64,000 bases of DNA from Allobosea lupini. Its GTDB lineage: Bacteria; Pseudomonadota; Alphaproteobacteria; Rhizobiales; Beijerinckiaceae. Every line of letters begins with the position of its first letter. Position 1 is the first letter of the stretch. The position numbers and the translations under genes were made by a program. The stretch is from the NCBI RefSeq assembly GCF_900109525.1, contig NZ_FOAN01000007.1, positions 1 through 64,000 on the forward strand, in the 5' to 3' direction. Below the pieces are notes generated by a model that saw nothing but the letters and a program-made list of their open reading frames with translations, searched no databases and had not been told where the DNA came from. Below, in pieces: positions 1-8,091 of this stretch.

Positions 1-297
1 GGCCGCGTCGGCTTCGCCTTCGACCGGTTCCTGCCCTACGTCACCGCTGGTCTTGCCTACGGCAACGTGAAGACCACCCTTGTCCCGGGCGTGACCATCA
101 ACGGCCTGAACTCGGACTCGAACACCCACACCGGCTGGACCGTCGGCGGCGGCGTCGAGTACGCCTTCACCAACAACCTGGTCGGCGGCGTCGAGTACCT
201 CTACGTCGACCTCGGCGACAAGCGCGTCTTCAATGGCGGCGACAAGGTCAGCACGGACTTCTCGGTGGTCCGCGCCCGCCTCAGCTACAAGTTCTGA
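1..297 (+). CDS. Outer-membrane beta-barrel protein, C-terminal part
   Basis: The reading frame is open from base 1, so the start lies outside the window; 98 residues remain. Alternating polar/hydrophobic strands (LPYVTAGLAYGNV, TGWTVGGGVEYAF, LVGGVEYLYVDLG, VRARLSYKF) and the terminal aromatic Phe are typical of the Omp25/Omp31/RopB-like eight-strand barrels of Rhizobiales. The terminal Phe is the usual barrel-assembly signal. Role: structural outer-membrane protein; no substrate can be assigned. A strong terminator follows 25 bases after the stop, so this ends a transcription unit. The family call is firm, the exact subfamily is not. Confidence 0.88.
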   Translation, partial: GRVGFAFDRFLPYVTAGLAYGNVKTTLVPGVTINGLNSDSNTHTGWTVGGGVEYAFTNNLVGGVEYLYVDLGDKRVFNGGDKVSTDFSVVRARLSYKF

Positions 298-321
298 TTT
301 TCTCCTCCCGGAGACGGAACG

Positions 322-351
322 AACCCGGTGGCCTAGGCCACCGGGTTTTTT
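322..351 (+). terminator. Rho-independent terminator of the outer-membrane protein gene
   Basis: Perfect 12-bp inverted repeat (arms AACCCGGTGGCC and GGCCACCGGGTT, two-base TA centre) running directly into a T run. It lies 25 bases downstream of the barrel-protein stop codon. Confidence 0.9.
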
Positions 352-360
352 GTTGTCTCC

Positions 361-798
361 ACGGCTTGGCCTGTGAAATCAGGGCATGCACCTAGCGCTA
401 CTTCGCGACCGCCTAATCCAGCTTGTGATGCTTCTTCTTCGGCATTGGATCTCCTGTTGCCGCGACGGTCGTCACGCCGCTATCCGCTGGCAGGTGGGCG
501 ATCGTCTGTCGAGCGTCTGTGTGCGTTTCAACGCAAAGAACGCTTTCGGAGCCTACGTGGGTCTCAGAATGCATGTTGTGTGGTTTGAGGACGGCAAACT
601 TCGGAACGGCGGTGAATACATGTACGCCTGCAACAGCGGCGTCGTGTACCATCCGTCCCGGAGCTAGAGGTCGATCAGAAAGCTGTCATCGTACAGCGGT
701 AGCCGGAGACGACCATAGAGCCGGCGCGGTGCGGTAGTTTTTGCACCCGGTTGCAACATAATAGGGTGTAATTCGCTCTCAGCAGCGGTGGTAGCCGC
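361..798. other. Gene-poor stretch with a possible protein fragment
   Basis: No complete gene is convincing here. A plus-strand frame ending at 667 contains a protein-like segment (VCVRFNAKNAFGAYVGL, then WFEDGKLRNGGE) resembling the C-terminus of small secreted hypothetical proteins. Its upstream part looks non-coding and no ribosome binding site is evident. It may be a decayed 3' fragment at the edge of the accessory region. Confidence 0.25.
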
Positions 799-1112
799 CT
801 AACCTTCCAGAACGCGATATACGGGTGCGCGGCCAATGCCAAGACGCCGAGCAATCTCGGTTGCACCGACGCCTTCGGCATCAAGCGCCCGAACCCGCGC
901 CACGTCGATGGAAGGCTTCCGCCCCTTATAAACGCCTTCGGCCTTCGCCTTTGCGAGCCTTCCACTTGGCGCTTTTTGCGAATGGCGGTCTCAAACTAAG
1001 CAAAGACACCGAGCATCTGGAGGAAGGCGCGCCCCGCAGCGGTCCCGGTGTCGATGGGCTGTTCCGTAACCCGGAGAGAGACGCCCTTGCTCGCTAATAT
1101 GCGAACAATGCC
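799..1112 (-). pseudogene. Tn3-type resolvase / DNA invertase, C-terminal remnant
   Basis: Read on the minus strand, one frame gives SKGVSLRVTEQPIDTGTAAG and then FLQMLGVFA, a stop, FETAIRKKRQVEG. A second frame continues AKAKAEGVYKGRKPSIDVA and ends with the helix-turn-helix ATEIARRLGIGRAPVYRVLEG. Together these match the end of the serine-recombinase catalytic domain, the E-helix and the C-terminal HTH of resolvases. The gene is broken twice: an in-frame TAG where families have Glu before FE, and a one-base loss between VEG and AKAKAEG. The N-terminal catalytic Ser region is absent. It is a dead mobile-element gene next to the TIR-STAND gene. Confidence 0.85.
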
Positions 1113-1123
1113 GGCGAAATTAT

Positions 1124-3652
1124 CTACTCTGATCTCGATAGAACCGAACCCAGTAGCCGCTCAATCCGTGCAAGCTCGACGACTGATTGCATCGCGATGA
1201 GATTTTGACGCTCGCTCTCTTCTTCATTACTAAGCCCCGGATCGATAGCCTTCCTATTTAAAATCGATAACCGTAGTCCCTTATGAACGGGCGTGCCTGG
1301 ATCACGGAGTGCAGTCCATAATCCTTCCGCTGCTTGCACGGTTCCGAAACGAAGTTCGTACTTGCAGCGAAGGCCGGTTTGCGCGTCATGGTTCGTGCCG
1401 CCAAACTGGTGCTGAATGTCGGTCAAGGTCGAGAGTGCAGCGGCCGATTCACCCGCCTCGATCTGACAGTTTGCTAGATTAGCGATTACTTCAAATGTGG
1501 GTCTTGCGATCTTCCGGTTGGCGAAGTTTGCGAATATTAGGGCATCACTGGAATTTCCACGAGCTTGTTCGTAAGTTGAACGACGATGGTCAGCGAATCC
1601 ACTCGGATCAACGCGCTCCAAGACATCAAGCGCGCGTTCTGCAGTTTCCAAATCGCCAAGGCGGAGCGCTATGGTGCAGCGGAGATCGACGACATACCGG
1701 TTGTGGGGTGACCGTTCCTCGGCCTGTTGGATGTGATGTTCTGCTTTTGGCAAGTTGCCAAGTTCGAAATAACTGCTGGCAAGCTCACGATGGATCGCAA
1801 CGCCCCCACGGCCAAATGCCAAGCTTTTTTCGTAAGCTTCGATTGCCTCTGGATAATTGCGTCTGCGGCGTGCAGCGAACCCACGGATGTAAAATGCTTC
1901 CTTCAGCTGGCCCGACGCGACCAAGGCGTCAATGTGCTCATCCGCTTCCGGGTAGCGCTCGCGCCGGATAAGGGCTTGCGCCACGTAGCGTCTCACATCG
2001 ACGTTGTCGGGCCGTGCCGCGAGCGCGGATGCGCCATATTGAATTGCTAGATCGTAGTCCTGATCATGATAGCTCTGTGTTGCGACTTGGATGAGGTCGG
2101 CAGCAAAGCCCACCGCGAATCGTGAGGACGATCCAGTGCCAGATAAGAGACTTGCGCGGAAGATCGTCTGCCCGAGATTGAGCCGCGCGTCGTCATCCGG
2201 CTCATCGCGAAGATAGGCGTCCAGCGAATCAGCTACTCTGCGGCTGTCAATCTTGAGCCCATCGAAGGCCCGGTATGCTGCATCTCGCAAAGGTTCGCTT
2301 ATACGGAAATGAAGTCCGTCGGGGATGACGAAGGCGAGGTCAAGCAGATGGTCTATGCTCTCGTTCGCTTCCTCCTTAGTGATTTTGCAATATTCTGTGA
2401 TGACGCTTAATGGCAAGGGGCTAAAGGCTGAGAGGAGACTAAGTATTGTCTCCATGATCGAGTCGATTGATTTTGTTTCTCTCAACTGTCGAAGAAATAG
2501 TTCAGCGCTAAAATTTACCAAGGCTCTTTGGTTAGACACTACCTGAGATACGCCTCTAATCCGAGCTTCGTCTAACGCAAATTGTACCGCGGGTGGGTAT
2601 CCGCGAGAGTAAGTGGCAAGTGCTGCCAAATCAGGGCGGTTAAATACCAGGCCAAGATCGCGTCCCGCTACCCGTAAAAGGTTTTGCGTGGACGACTGGT
2701 CCAGCTCGGGCACCCGCAACGATGGTAAGTTTGCGCCGCCGCTGCCATAAATTCGCCTGCCTGCGACGATCATCGCGTCGACTTCAGGTTCAGACGCCAT
2801 TGCATGATAGAATGTCTCAAACTCTGGTCGCAGTATCCCATTCTGTTGTGCTAGAGCGCCATCATCTATGATTACGGGTAGCGTGCCCGCTGTGCAGGCA
2901 ATTTTCATGAGCTGAATTACATCGAGCAACAGGTCCGCCGGAGCTTTGGCCTCCTGCTTAGCAAGGAGTTCTGCATAGTCCGGCGTCCCTCCCGGTGACA
3001 TCGCTGCCGACAAGCGGACATAAGTTTCAGGCAATAAATCGCCCGCTTTAAGCGGAAGGGGGATGGTAGTCGCGTATGATAGGTTGTCTCGCGCAATTGC
3101 CTGGACGAGGCTGCGGCGCCCTATGCCCTTTAAGCCATAGATCAGCAATGGCGGGCGGTGGCTAGGATCCGTGAAGCTGGATATCAAATCCAATGCCTGA
3201 TCCATTTCAGCCCGGCGCCCCACGAAGTACGACGGCAACCGCTCCTTCAGCCGCTGACTAATTAGCCTGCGAATATCCAGTGCGATTAGGCCGGCGTGGC
3301 TCTGCCGAACGATCAGCGTAGACCTCATCCATTCCGGTATGTCTTTCAGGTCGAGATCGGGATCGATGATGAAGGTAACAACTCGGCTGAGTGCCTGTCG
3401 GGTCACCGCCTCCTGCGCCGCAGCGATCTCAAATTTAACCCAGTCGCGTTGAAGCGCATGGCGGCTCGCGAAAAGAACGAAAAGGTCAGAATTCGCTAGG
3501 CCCGATAGTATAGCGTCCCTGAACTCGTCTCCGACGTCAAACTCAAAGGCATCGTAGATGACAGCCGCCCTGCCAAGAATTTTTGCGACTTCTCCTACAA
3601 TCCCCTTGTCGGTCGAGCTATGTGAAAGGAATGCGCGCGGAAGCTTGGCCAT
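1124..3652 (-). CDS. TIR-STAND NTPase with TPR repeats (probable anti-phage NLR-like protein)
   Basis: The start at 3652 gives 842 residues beginning MAKLPRAFLSHSSTDK, directly at the TIR domain and behind an AAGAG ribosome site. An in-frame ATG at 3739 would add 29 residues unlike a TIR N-terminus. Residues about 5-110 are a TIR domain with a candidate NADase Glu at residue 75 (DWVKFEI). A STAND/AAA-like NTPase follows, with a P-loop at about 172-181 (YGLKGIGRRS) and a Walker B-like LPVIIDDG near 258. The C-terminal third has TPR-like helical pairs (RRNYPEAIEAYEKSLAFG, ELGNLPKAEHHIQQAEE). Known families of this layout sense phage with the repeats and deplete NAD through TIR. The gene is visibly less GC-rich than its surroundings and borders a resolvase remnant, which suggests transfer. 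The defence role is inferred. Confidence 0.85.
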   Translation of the reverse strand: MAKLPRAFLSHSSTDKGIVGEVAKILGRAAVIYDAFEFDVGDEFRDAILSGLANSDLFVLFASRHALQRDWVKFEIAAAQEAVTRQALSRVVTFIIDPDLDLKDIPEWMRSTLIVRQSHAGLIALDIRRLISQRLKERLPSYFVGRRAEMDQALDLISSFTDPSHRPPLLIYGLKGIGRRSLVQAIARDNLSYATTIPLPLKAGDLLPETYVRLSAAMSPGGTPDYAELLAKQEAKAPADLLLDVIQLMKIACTAGTLPVIIDDGALAQQNGILRPEFETFYHAMASEPEVDAMIVAGRRIYGSGGANLPSLRVPELDQSSTQNLLRVAGRDLGLVFNRPDLAALATYSRGYPPAVQFALDEARIRGVSQVVSNQRALVNFSAELFLRQLRETKSIDSIMETILSLLSAFSPLPLSVITEYCKITKEEANESIDHLLDLAFVIPDGLHFRISEPLRDAAYRAFDGLKIDSRRVADSLDAYLRDEPDDDARLNLGQTIFRASLLSGTGSSSRFAVGFAADLIQVATQSYHDQDYDLAIQYGASALAARPDNVDVRRYVAQALIRRERYPEADEHIDALVASGQLKEAFYIRGFAARRRRNYPEAIEAYEKSLAFGRGGVAIHRELASSYFELGNLPKAEHHIQQAEERSPHNRYVVDLRCTIALRLGDLETAERALDVLERVDPSGFADHRRSTYEQARGNSSDALIFANFANRKIARPTFEVIANLANCQIEAGESAAALSTLTDIQHQFGGTNHDAQTGLRCKYELRFGTVQAAEGLWTALRDPGTPVHKGLRLSILNRKAIDPGLSNEEESERQNLIAMQSVVELARIERLLGSVLSRSE

Positions 3653-4097
3653 CGGAACGCTCTTGAGGACACAGGGCAGGCCTAGGAAGGCAAATACTGG
3701 TTGATGTAGCTCGTCAACGGAAGCAAGCGGCTCTCCCACATAATACTTTAGGCCTTAGTTCGGCAGAGCGCTGCGCGCGACTCTAGCAATGCAAATCTAT
3801 CTGACGCGGTCGCCATCGGGAGATGGAGACAGTCGATATGACGAATTCGAGCGCCGTTGCCGAGGCCTCGAATTTTCGCGAGGTGCACCCCTCTCGGAGG
3901 CGCGTGGCAGTCCGCAAACTGATTGGGCGAGCTGCGTAGCGTCCCGTGGTCCCTTGTCCCGCAACGCACGGACAGAAGCGTCCCGCTCCGTTGTCCCTCA
4001 TGCCCACGAGCGAGGGAGGAGCAGGCCTGAAAAGCCGAAGGTGTAGGACCTAGCGCATCGATGCGGTCGGTAGCGACAGAGTTACACCATGTCCCAC
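3653..4097. other. Intergenic stretch without a recognised gene
   Basis: Short open frames exist on both strands but none has a protein-like composition or ribosome site. It should hold the promoter of the TIR-STAND gene and the 3' end of the preceding minus-strand block. No hairpin terminator or repeat was recognised. Confidence 0.4.
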
Positions 4098-4829
4098 TCA
4101 GTGCGTTGTCCCTGCCGGGCCGGGGGACAGCCTTTCGTCGGGTTCGAGTGCGCCGACGGCGGTCACCATCTCGCGCAATGCCTCCTGCATGATCTCTAGG
4201 CTCTCCTGTCCGGCTGGCCTGTCACGGCGAGGAGCAACGAGGGTGCGGTAGCTGTCGAAGGCGCCCAGCTCTCGCATCCACTCCCGATCCTCCTTCGCCT
4301 CGTGGCGCAGCTCGCGGGTGACATCCATGATGGTCCGACCATCGTTGCGCAGCGTGGCGACGGCGAGGACGGCATGAAGGGCCTGCACACGGGCGTGTCG
4401 TTCAGCTAGATGCTGCGCGACCAGCTCCTCTACCGCCTGCGAACGCACTAGCTCCACGGCGTTGTCGGTGGCGCGGCGGATGATCTCCCCTACATGGCCG
4501 GGCGAGACGCCGATGGCGCGGGCGATGTCGGCGCGGGTGCAGCCGCGAGCCTTCATGCGCAAGGCGATGTCGAGGCGCTGTGCTTCGTCTATGGGGCGGG
4601 TGCGGTGCCGGACGATCGGGGTGGTCTGGGGCGCAGCTTCGGGCGGAGGCGTGCACCCCGTTGCAACGGGTGTACCGGCCGGTTCGCCCGTCACGCAGCT
4701 TGTGCGGTGTCGGCCGAGGGTGGACTTGTTCAAGCCGGGATAGTCGGCCGCCAGAGACCGAAGAGACCGCCCAGCCTGTAGGGCAGCCTCGATAGCGATC
4801 CGGTCAGGATGGCGGCATACGGCGCACAT
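4098..4829 (-). CDS. Helix-turn-helix protein with Cys/His N-terminal motif (phage/plasmid type)
   Basis: The chosen start at 4829 (MCAVCRHPDRIAIEAAL, 243 residues) lies four bases after the stop of the upstream gene, which implies translational coupling. Residues 1-45 form a C-x2-C ... H-R-x3-C unit (CAVC, then LGRHRTSC) that may bind metal. Residues about 80-125 contain a helix-turn-helix (MKARGCTRADIARAIGVSPG). The C-terminal half is predicted helical, charged and Ala-rich. Proteins of this type occur in phage and plasmid blocks and resemble small-terminase or replication-accessory DNA-binding proteins. I do not recognise a specific family. Confidence 0.6.
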   Translation of the reverse strand: MCAVCRHPDRIAIEAALQAGRSLRSLAADYPGLNKSTLGRHRTSCVTGEPAGTPVATGCTPPPEAAPQTTPIVRHRTRPIDEAQRLDIALRMKARGCTRADIARAIGVSPGHVGEIIRRATDNAVELVRSQAVEELVAQHLAERHARVQALHAVLAVATLRNDGRTIMDVTRELRHEAKEDREWMRELGAFDSYRTLVAPRRDRPAGQESLEIMQEALREMVTAVGALEPDERLSPGPAGTTH

Positions 4830-4833
4830 GGGA

Positions 4834-5154
4834 TCAGGCGGCGCGGCGCCGGGCAACAGTGTGAGAGAGGGCCGCGAGGCATTCCCTATCGGGATCACCT
4901 GCGGCGATGTCGGCCGGGTCGGCGCGACGGACCGTGCCTCCGCTGCGCACGGCGAACTGTTCCAGCTCGGCCGCAACAGCCTCGTAGTGACGGCCCCGCG
5001 TGGTGACCATCATGGTGATGGTGTGCGTGATGGGGCCGGGCATCTCCATGACCGAGACCGCGGCGCCGAGCTGGCGCAGCTTGTCGGCGATGTGGGCGAG
5101 GTTCGCGCGGATGGCCTTCGCGCGTGCTTCCAGGTCGGGATGGTAGATCGTCAT
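4834..5154 (-). CDS. Hypothetical protein, 106 residues
   Basis: An open frame starting MTIYHPDLEARAKAIRANLA and ending four bases before the next gene, so probably co-transcribed with it. The N-terminal half is predicted helical and could be a short coiled coil; the middle has beta-like TITMMVTTRGRHYEAVA. No known domain is recognised. A shared operon with the HTH protein and with the genes upstream at 5293-5957 is likely. Confidence 0.5.
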   Translation of the reverse strand: MTIYHPDLEARAKAIRANLAHIADKLRQLGAAVSVMEMPGPITHTITMMVTTRGRHYEAVAAELEQFAVRSGGTVRRADPADIAAGDPDRECLAALSHTVARRRAA

Positions 5155-5292
5155 GGCAGCCGTGCTATTCGAGGGAGAGAAAGAATGAGCGAGGTCGGGG
5201 GGAGTCCGATCTCGCTCTACGCCCGGTGGACCCGCCAGGTCCGGGCGGTACGGCGAGGCAAGCAGAGGGGGGAACCTCGCCGTATCTCGTTG

Positions 5293-5772
5293 TCAGATTT
5301 TCGAGCGGAACCGGCTCCCGGAGCGCTCTTCGAGCAGCCCACGACGAACGGCGTCAGCGATAACGGCCTCCGCGCGTTGAGTGCTGATGCCGACTGCGCG
5401 CCCCGCGTCGCTCGCGTAGACTGTGGCCTCACCGCCCATGATCGCGGCGTTGCGGACCACGATGTTGATGACCTCAAGGGCTGCGAGGTCGAGGCCGTGG
5501 CTCTGGGCGAGGGCGCGAACAGCCGGCACAAGCTTCTCTGCTCGCGCGGCGTTGTCGTCCTTTTTGGCCTGATCGGCTATCCACGACGGCGCGTAGAGGT
5601 CGAGGGCAGACCCGTTCATGCCCGACGACCGGGCGGCCGAGCCGGACTTGTCGTCGAAGTCGAGGAGCGGGCGCTGGTTCCGATCCGCGAACGCGTTCAC
5701 CGGGACGACGGCGCTCTGGCGCTTGGTCTCCGAAACCGGGGCGGTCTTCCGAATATCACCATAGGGGATCAC
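5293..5772 (-). CDS. Hypothetical protein with C-terminal winged-helix-like segment
   Basis: 159 residues. The N-terminal third is polar and probably disordered. Residues about 75-150 are helical, ending VGISTQRAEAVIADAVRRG then LLEERSG, which looks like a recognition helix and wing. It overlaps the ribbon-helix-helix gene by four bases (ATGA), so the two are translationally coupled. Such pairs (small RHH protein plus a helical partner) occur in partition, copy-control and toxin-antitoxin modules, but nothing here identifies a toxin. Function unknown. Confidence 0.55.
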   Translation of the reverse strand: MIPYGDIRKTAPVSETKRQSAVVPVNAFADRNQRPLLDFDDKSGSAARSSGMNGSALDLYAPSWIADQAKKDDNAARAEKLVPAVRALAQSHGLDLAALEVINIVVRNAAIMGGEATVYASDAGRAVGISTQRAEAVIADAVRRGLLEERSGSRFRSKI

Positions 5773-5957
5773 TGGTTTTCGTCCTTCTGATCTGCAACCG
5801 GGTTCACTGTTGCCGCCTTTAACAGGTCGGCGATGACGGAGCTGCGCGAAGCGGCGCGGCCGGGCTTTTTCGCCAGTCGACGCTCGAAAACGATGCGGTC
5901 GACTTTGCTAACCACCTCGTCCGGCAGGTGGACCGACAAGATTGAGCTGCTCGACAC
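5769..5957 (-). CDS. Ribbon-helix-helix (CopG/Arc-like) DNA-binding protein
   Basis: 62 residues. The N-terminus ILSVHLPDEVVSKVDRIV has the alternating beta strand plus helix of the RHH fold, and SRSSVIADLLKAATV matches its second helix. Such proteins dimerise and bind palindromic operators, usually repressing their own operon. It is the first gene of a minus-strand unit, with its stop overlapping the next start. The A/T-rich region just upstream (5958-6130), with inverted repeats, is the obvious operator. It could be a plasmid partition or copy-control factor or an antitoxin; context favours replication control. Confidence 0.6.
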   Translation of the reverse strand: MSSSSILSVHLPDEVVSKVDRIVFERRLAKKPGRAASRSSVIADLLKAATVNPVADQKDENQ

Positions 5958-6130
5958 GGTCGAGTTCCTCCAACGTTAAGGCGTGTAAGGGTCACGCATT
6001 TTGGGGTGTTGTCAACCTAGATTTTAGGTATTAGCGTACTTTATTAAGTTAACAGCTTCGCGAAAACAAAGACAGTGTACGTAATTACCAAGTCTTTGTC
6101 AGATTGAATTGGTTCTGAGGTCGGATTGCG
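5958..6130. promoter_or_regulatory. A/T-rich divergent promoter region with inverted repeats
   Basis: This 173-base region separates the RHH gene (minus) from the replication-type gene (plus) and is much richer in A/T than its surroundings. It holds an 8-bp inverted repeat, ACAAAGAC at 6066-6073 and GTCTTTGT at 6092-6099, around a GTAATTAC palindrome at 6081-6088. These are candidate operators for the RHH protein. Confidence 0.45.
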
Positions 6131-7564
6131 ATGACCCAATCACTAACGACGGTGTCACTTCGGGCTTGCGAGAGCAAGGCGGCTCCAGAAAATATCACCG
6201 ACCGGGTGTATCAGAGCGCTCTGATGCGAGCCCTGTCGCGCTATTGGCGTTCGGAGCTGTCCGACCGCGAGTACGCCATGCTCGCCTACATCATGGACCA
6301 CACCGTCGAGTGGGGAAGGCTCGCATATCGCTTCACTTACAAATCGATTGCCGAGGGCACCCCGATCTCGCCCTGCGGCCTGAGCAAAAGCGAGCAGCAA
6401 CTTCGCCAGACGTTGGTGTCACTGGAACGGAAGGGGGCCGTCAGGGTCATGCGGGGTCGCGATGGCCTCGCGATCACGTTCAATCCGCAGTGGAGGCCGA
6501 TTCGGTCCGCCCGTAAGCGCTCGACTAAGGCCGAGACCCCCTTGGAAATCCAAGGGGTAGACCCCCGGATTTCCAAGGGGCAGACCCTTGGAAATCCGCA
6601 CCCCCTATTAGAAGAGCACTTAGAACAACAAGATAGGAGAGCAATACGGCCGGCTGACGCCGACCGGAGCGCGGTTTCTTTATTGGAAGGTTGTTCGACC
6701 TCCGAAACGAAAGTGATCCCGATTGTTCGAAAAAGAGCTAGACCGACCCGGCCGGAAAATTTCCATCCGCACCAAGCAAGCGCTTCGGTTCTCCCGATCC
6801 CGGTAGTTCGAAAGCGGACCCGTCCAGTCCGGCTCCAGTCTGAGGCGGTCGAAGGCCAGCATGGTGCGCACAGGTCGGAGCGTCACGGCGGCGCCTTGTT
6901 CATGACGTGGAAGGCGGCCTACAGGCGGACCTATGTCGGCATCGGTGGCGCCGGCTGTGTCGACTGGTCGAAGGCTGAGATGGCGATGGCCGCGACCCAG
7001 CTCGCCAAACCGTTCAAGGGCACCGCGCCGGAGCTGCACGACTTCATCGATTGGATCGTCACCAACTGGAGCATCGTCTTGGCCGAACGCTTCGAATGGA
7101 TGAAGCGCAAGAAGCCGCCTGAGCTGCCCGATCTACGTTTCGTGCTGGCGTTCAGGCACGAGTTCTTTGCCGCCTACGGTCGGCGCTCGGTAGACCGCTA
7201 CCTCGAAAGCCTTTCAGAACATGAGCGGACGATCCGCAAGTCGCTCCTTAAGGACGGCCTGACCCACGAGCACGCGATGGAGAGGCTAGCGGACCGTCGC
7301 GTCCGTCAGCAGCTTCGCGAGGAAATGGAGAAGCGCGAAGCGAAGGCGGCGCAGGCATTGCGGACCGCAGCCGTTGCCCGAGGCAATGTCATCAAGGAAC
7401 GGCGCGCTATGGAAGCTCAACTCTATCGATACAAGCACCGGATCGCGCAGGAGCCGCCCAAGCCCACCTTACCGAACGGCGCTCGTGAGGTCTCCGACGA
7501 GGAGTTGGTTGCGAGTGTGCAACTACTCGCGAAGATGATGGCGATTGATCCGAATAGCGAGTGA
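6131..7564 (+). CDS. Phage/plasmid-type replication initiator-like protein
   Basis: 477 residues. Residues about 25-120 (MRALSRYWRSELSDREYAML, then FTYKSIAEGTPISPCGLSKS, LVSLERKGAVRVMRG) form a winged-helix unit like the DNA-binding domains of phage/plasmid replication proteins. Residues about 130-165 are encoded by DNA repeats. A basic, variable linker follows, then a C-terminal helical domain from about 255 with a strongly charged coiled stretch (REEMEKREAKAAQALRTAAV). The order winged helix, repeat-bearing linker, C-terminal domain is that of lambda O-type initiators. It is divergent from an RHH operon. Alternative: a transcription regulator of the same element. No exact family is recognised. 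Confidence 0.6.
   Translation: MTQSLTTVSLRACESKAAPENITDRVYQSALMRALSRYWRSELSDREYAMLAYIMDHTVEWGRLAYRFTYKSIAEGTPISPCGLSKSEQQLRQTLVSLERKGAVRVMRGRDGLAITFNPQWRPIRSARKRSTKAETPLEIQGVDPRISKGQTLGNPHPLLEEHLEQQDRRAIRPADADRSAVSLLEGCSTSETKVIPIVRKRARPTRPENFHPHQASASVLPIPVVRKRTRPVRLQSEAVEGQHGAHRSERHGGALFMTWKAAYRRTYVGIGGAGCVDWSKAEMAMAATQLAKPFKGTAPELHDFIDWIVTNWSIVLAERFEWMKRKKPPELPDLRFVLAFRHEFFAAYGRRSVDRYLESLSEHERTIRKSLLKDGLTHEHAMERLADRRVRQQLREEMEKREAKAAQALRTAAVARGNVIKERRAMEAQLYRYKHRIAQEPPKPTLPNGAREVSDEELVASVQLLAKMMAIDPNSE
6537..6650. other. Iteron-like repeats plus A/T-rich stretch inside the replication gene (candidate origin)
   Basis: Three copies of the core CCTTGGAAATCC occur in about 65 bases: direct at 6540-6551, inverted at 6567-6578 (as GGATTTCCAAGG) and direct at 6586-6597 (first base varies). 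The first lies in the palindrome CCCCTTGGAAATCCAAGGGG. The three copies are read in different codon phases, so the repetition is at DNA level rather than protein level. An A/T-rich stretch follows at about 6605-6650. Iterons then an A/T-rich segment inside the initiator gene is the lambda ori layout. Confidence 0.55.
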
Positions 7565-7578
7565 GTTGGCCGCGCCGC

Positions 7579-8091
7579 TTAGATGTCGATGCAGTGCACT
7601 TGCACGCCAGTCACTTTTTCTAGTTTGGAGTGACGCCCCGGTGCGTAGCCCGGAGAATAGAAGAAGGCGTAACGATGCTGCGATGAGTCCCGCGCCAGAC
7701 GTTTCAGGTCCTTGTCCAGCTTTCGATTGCTGGACGGGCTGGTTGCGGCGAAGACCTCAGCACCTACGAGATTAGGTTGTAAGCTCATGATGTCTAGGCG
7801 TTGCGAAGCATGGGCGCCCGGTGCGAGCGATAAGCCTCCCGTATCAAGGTGGGTTTCCAGCAGCCATTTCGCTGCATTCAAGGCCACTAGGTAGGAGAAC
7901 GTCTGGTTGATCTGTTCCACCAGATTGAGCGCTCGATCCTCGATAGGATGCCGACCAATAGTGCCGAATTTCATCTGGCGGAGGGCGTCTGCGGGTCGAG
8001 CAAGCGAACCAAGCGCTTCAATAGCCCGTCTCGTTGAGGCTTCGATGGTGGCGAGGTGTTGCTCGATGTCACTCTGGTTGCGGACGATCAT
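7579..8091 (-). CDS. Hypothetical protein, 170 residues
   Basis: Starts MIVRNQSDIEQHLATIEAST and ends convergently 14 bases from the replication-type gene. The first 100 residues are helical. The C-terminal part (LVGAEVFAATSPSSNRKLDK, then DLKRLARDSSQHRYAFFYSP) has alternating strands and charged helices loosely recalling restriction-endonuclease-like folds, but I cannot identify a complete catalytic motif. Probably part of the accessory island. Confidence 0.55.
   Translation of the reverse strand: MIVRNQSDIEQHLATIEASTRRAIEALGSLARPADALRQMKFGTIGRHPIEDRALNLVEQINQTFSYLVALNAAKWLLETHLDTGGLSLAPGAHASQRLDIMSLQPNLVGAEVFAATSPSSNRKLDKDLKRLARDSSQHRYAFFYSPGYAPGRHSKLEKVTGVQVHCIDI

Noticed and set aside
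386..667. 93-residue plus-strand gene
   Set aside because: Only the C-terminal half looks like a protein and the 5' half does not. Kept as a possible fragment, not a gene.
6537..6603. CRISPR-like array in the replication gene
   Set aside because: Only three short cores, one inverted, with unequal spacing and no spacer-repeat structure. Iterons fit better.
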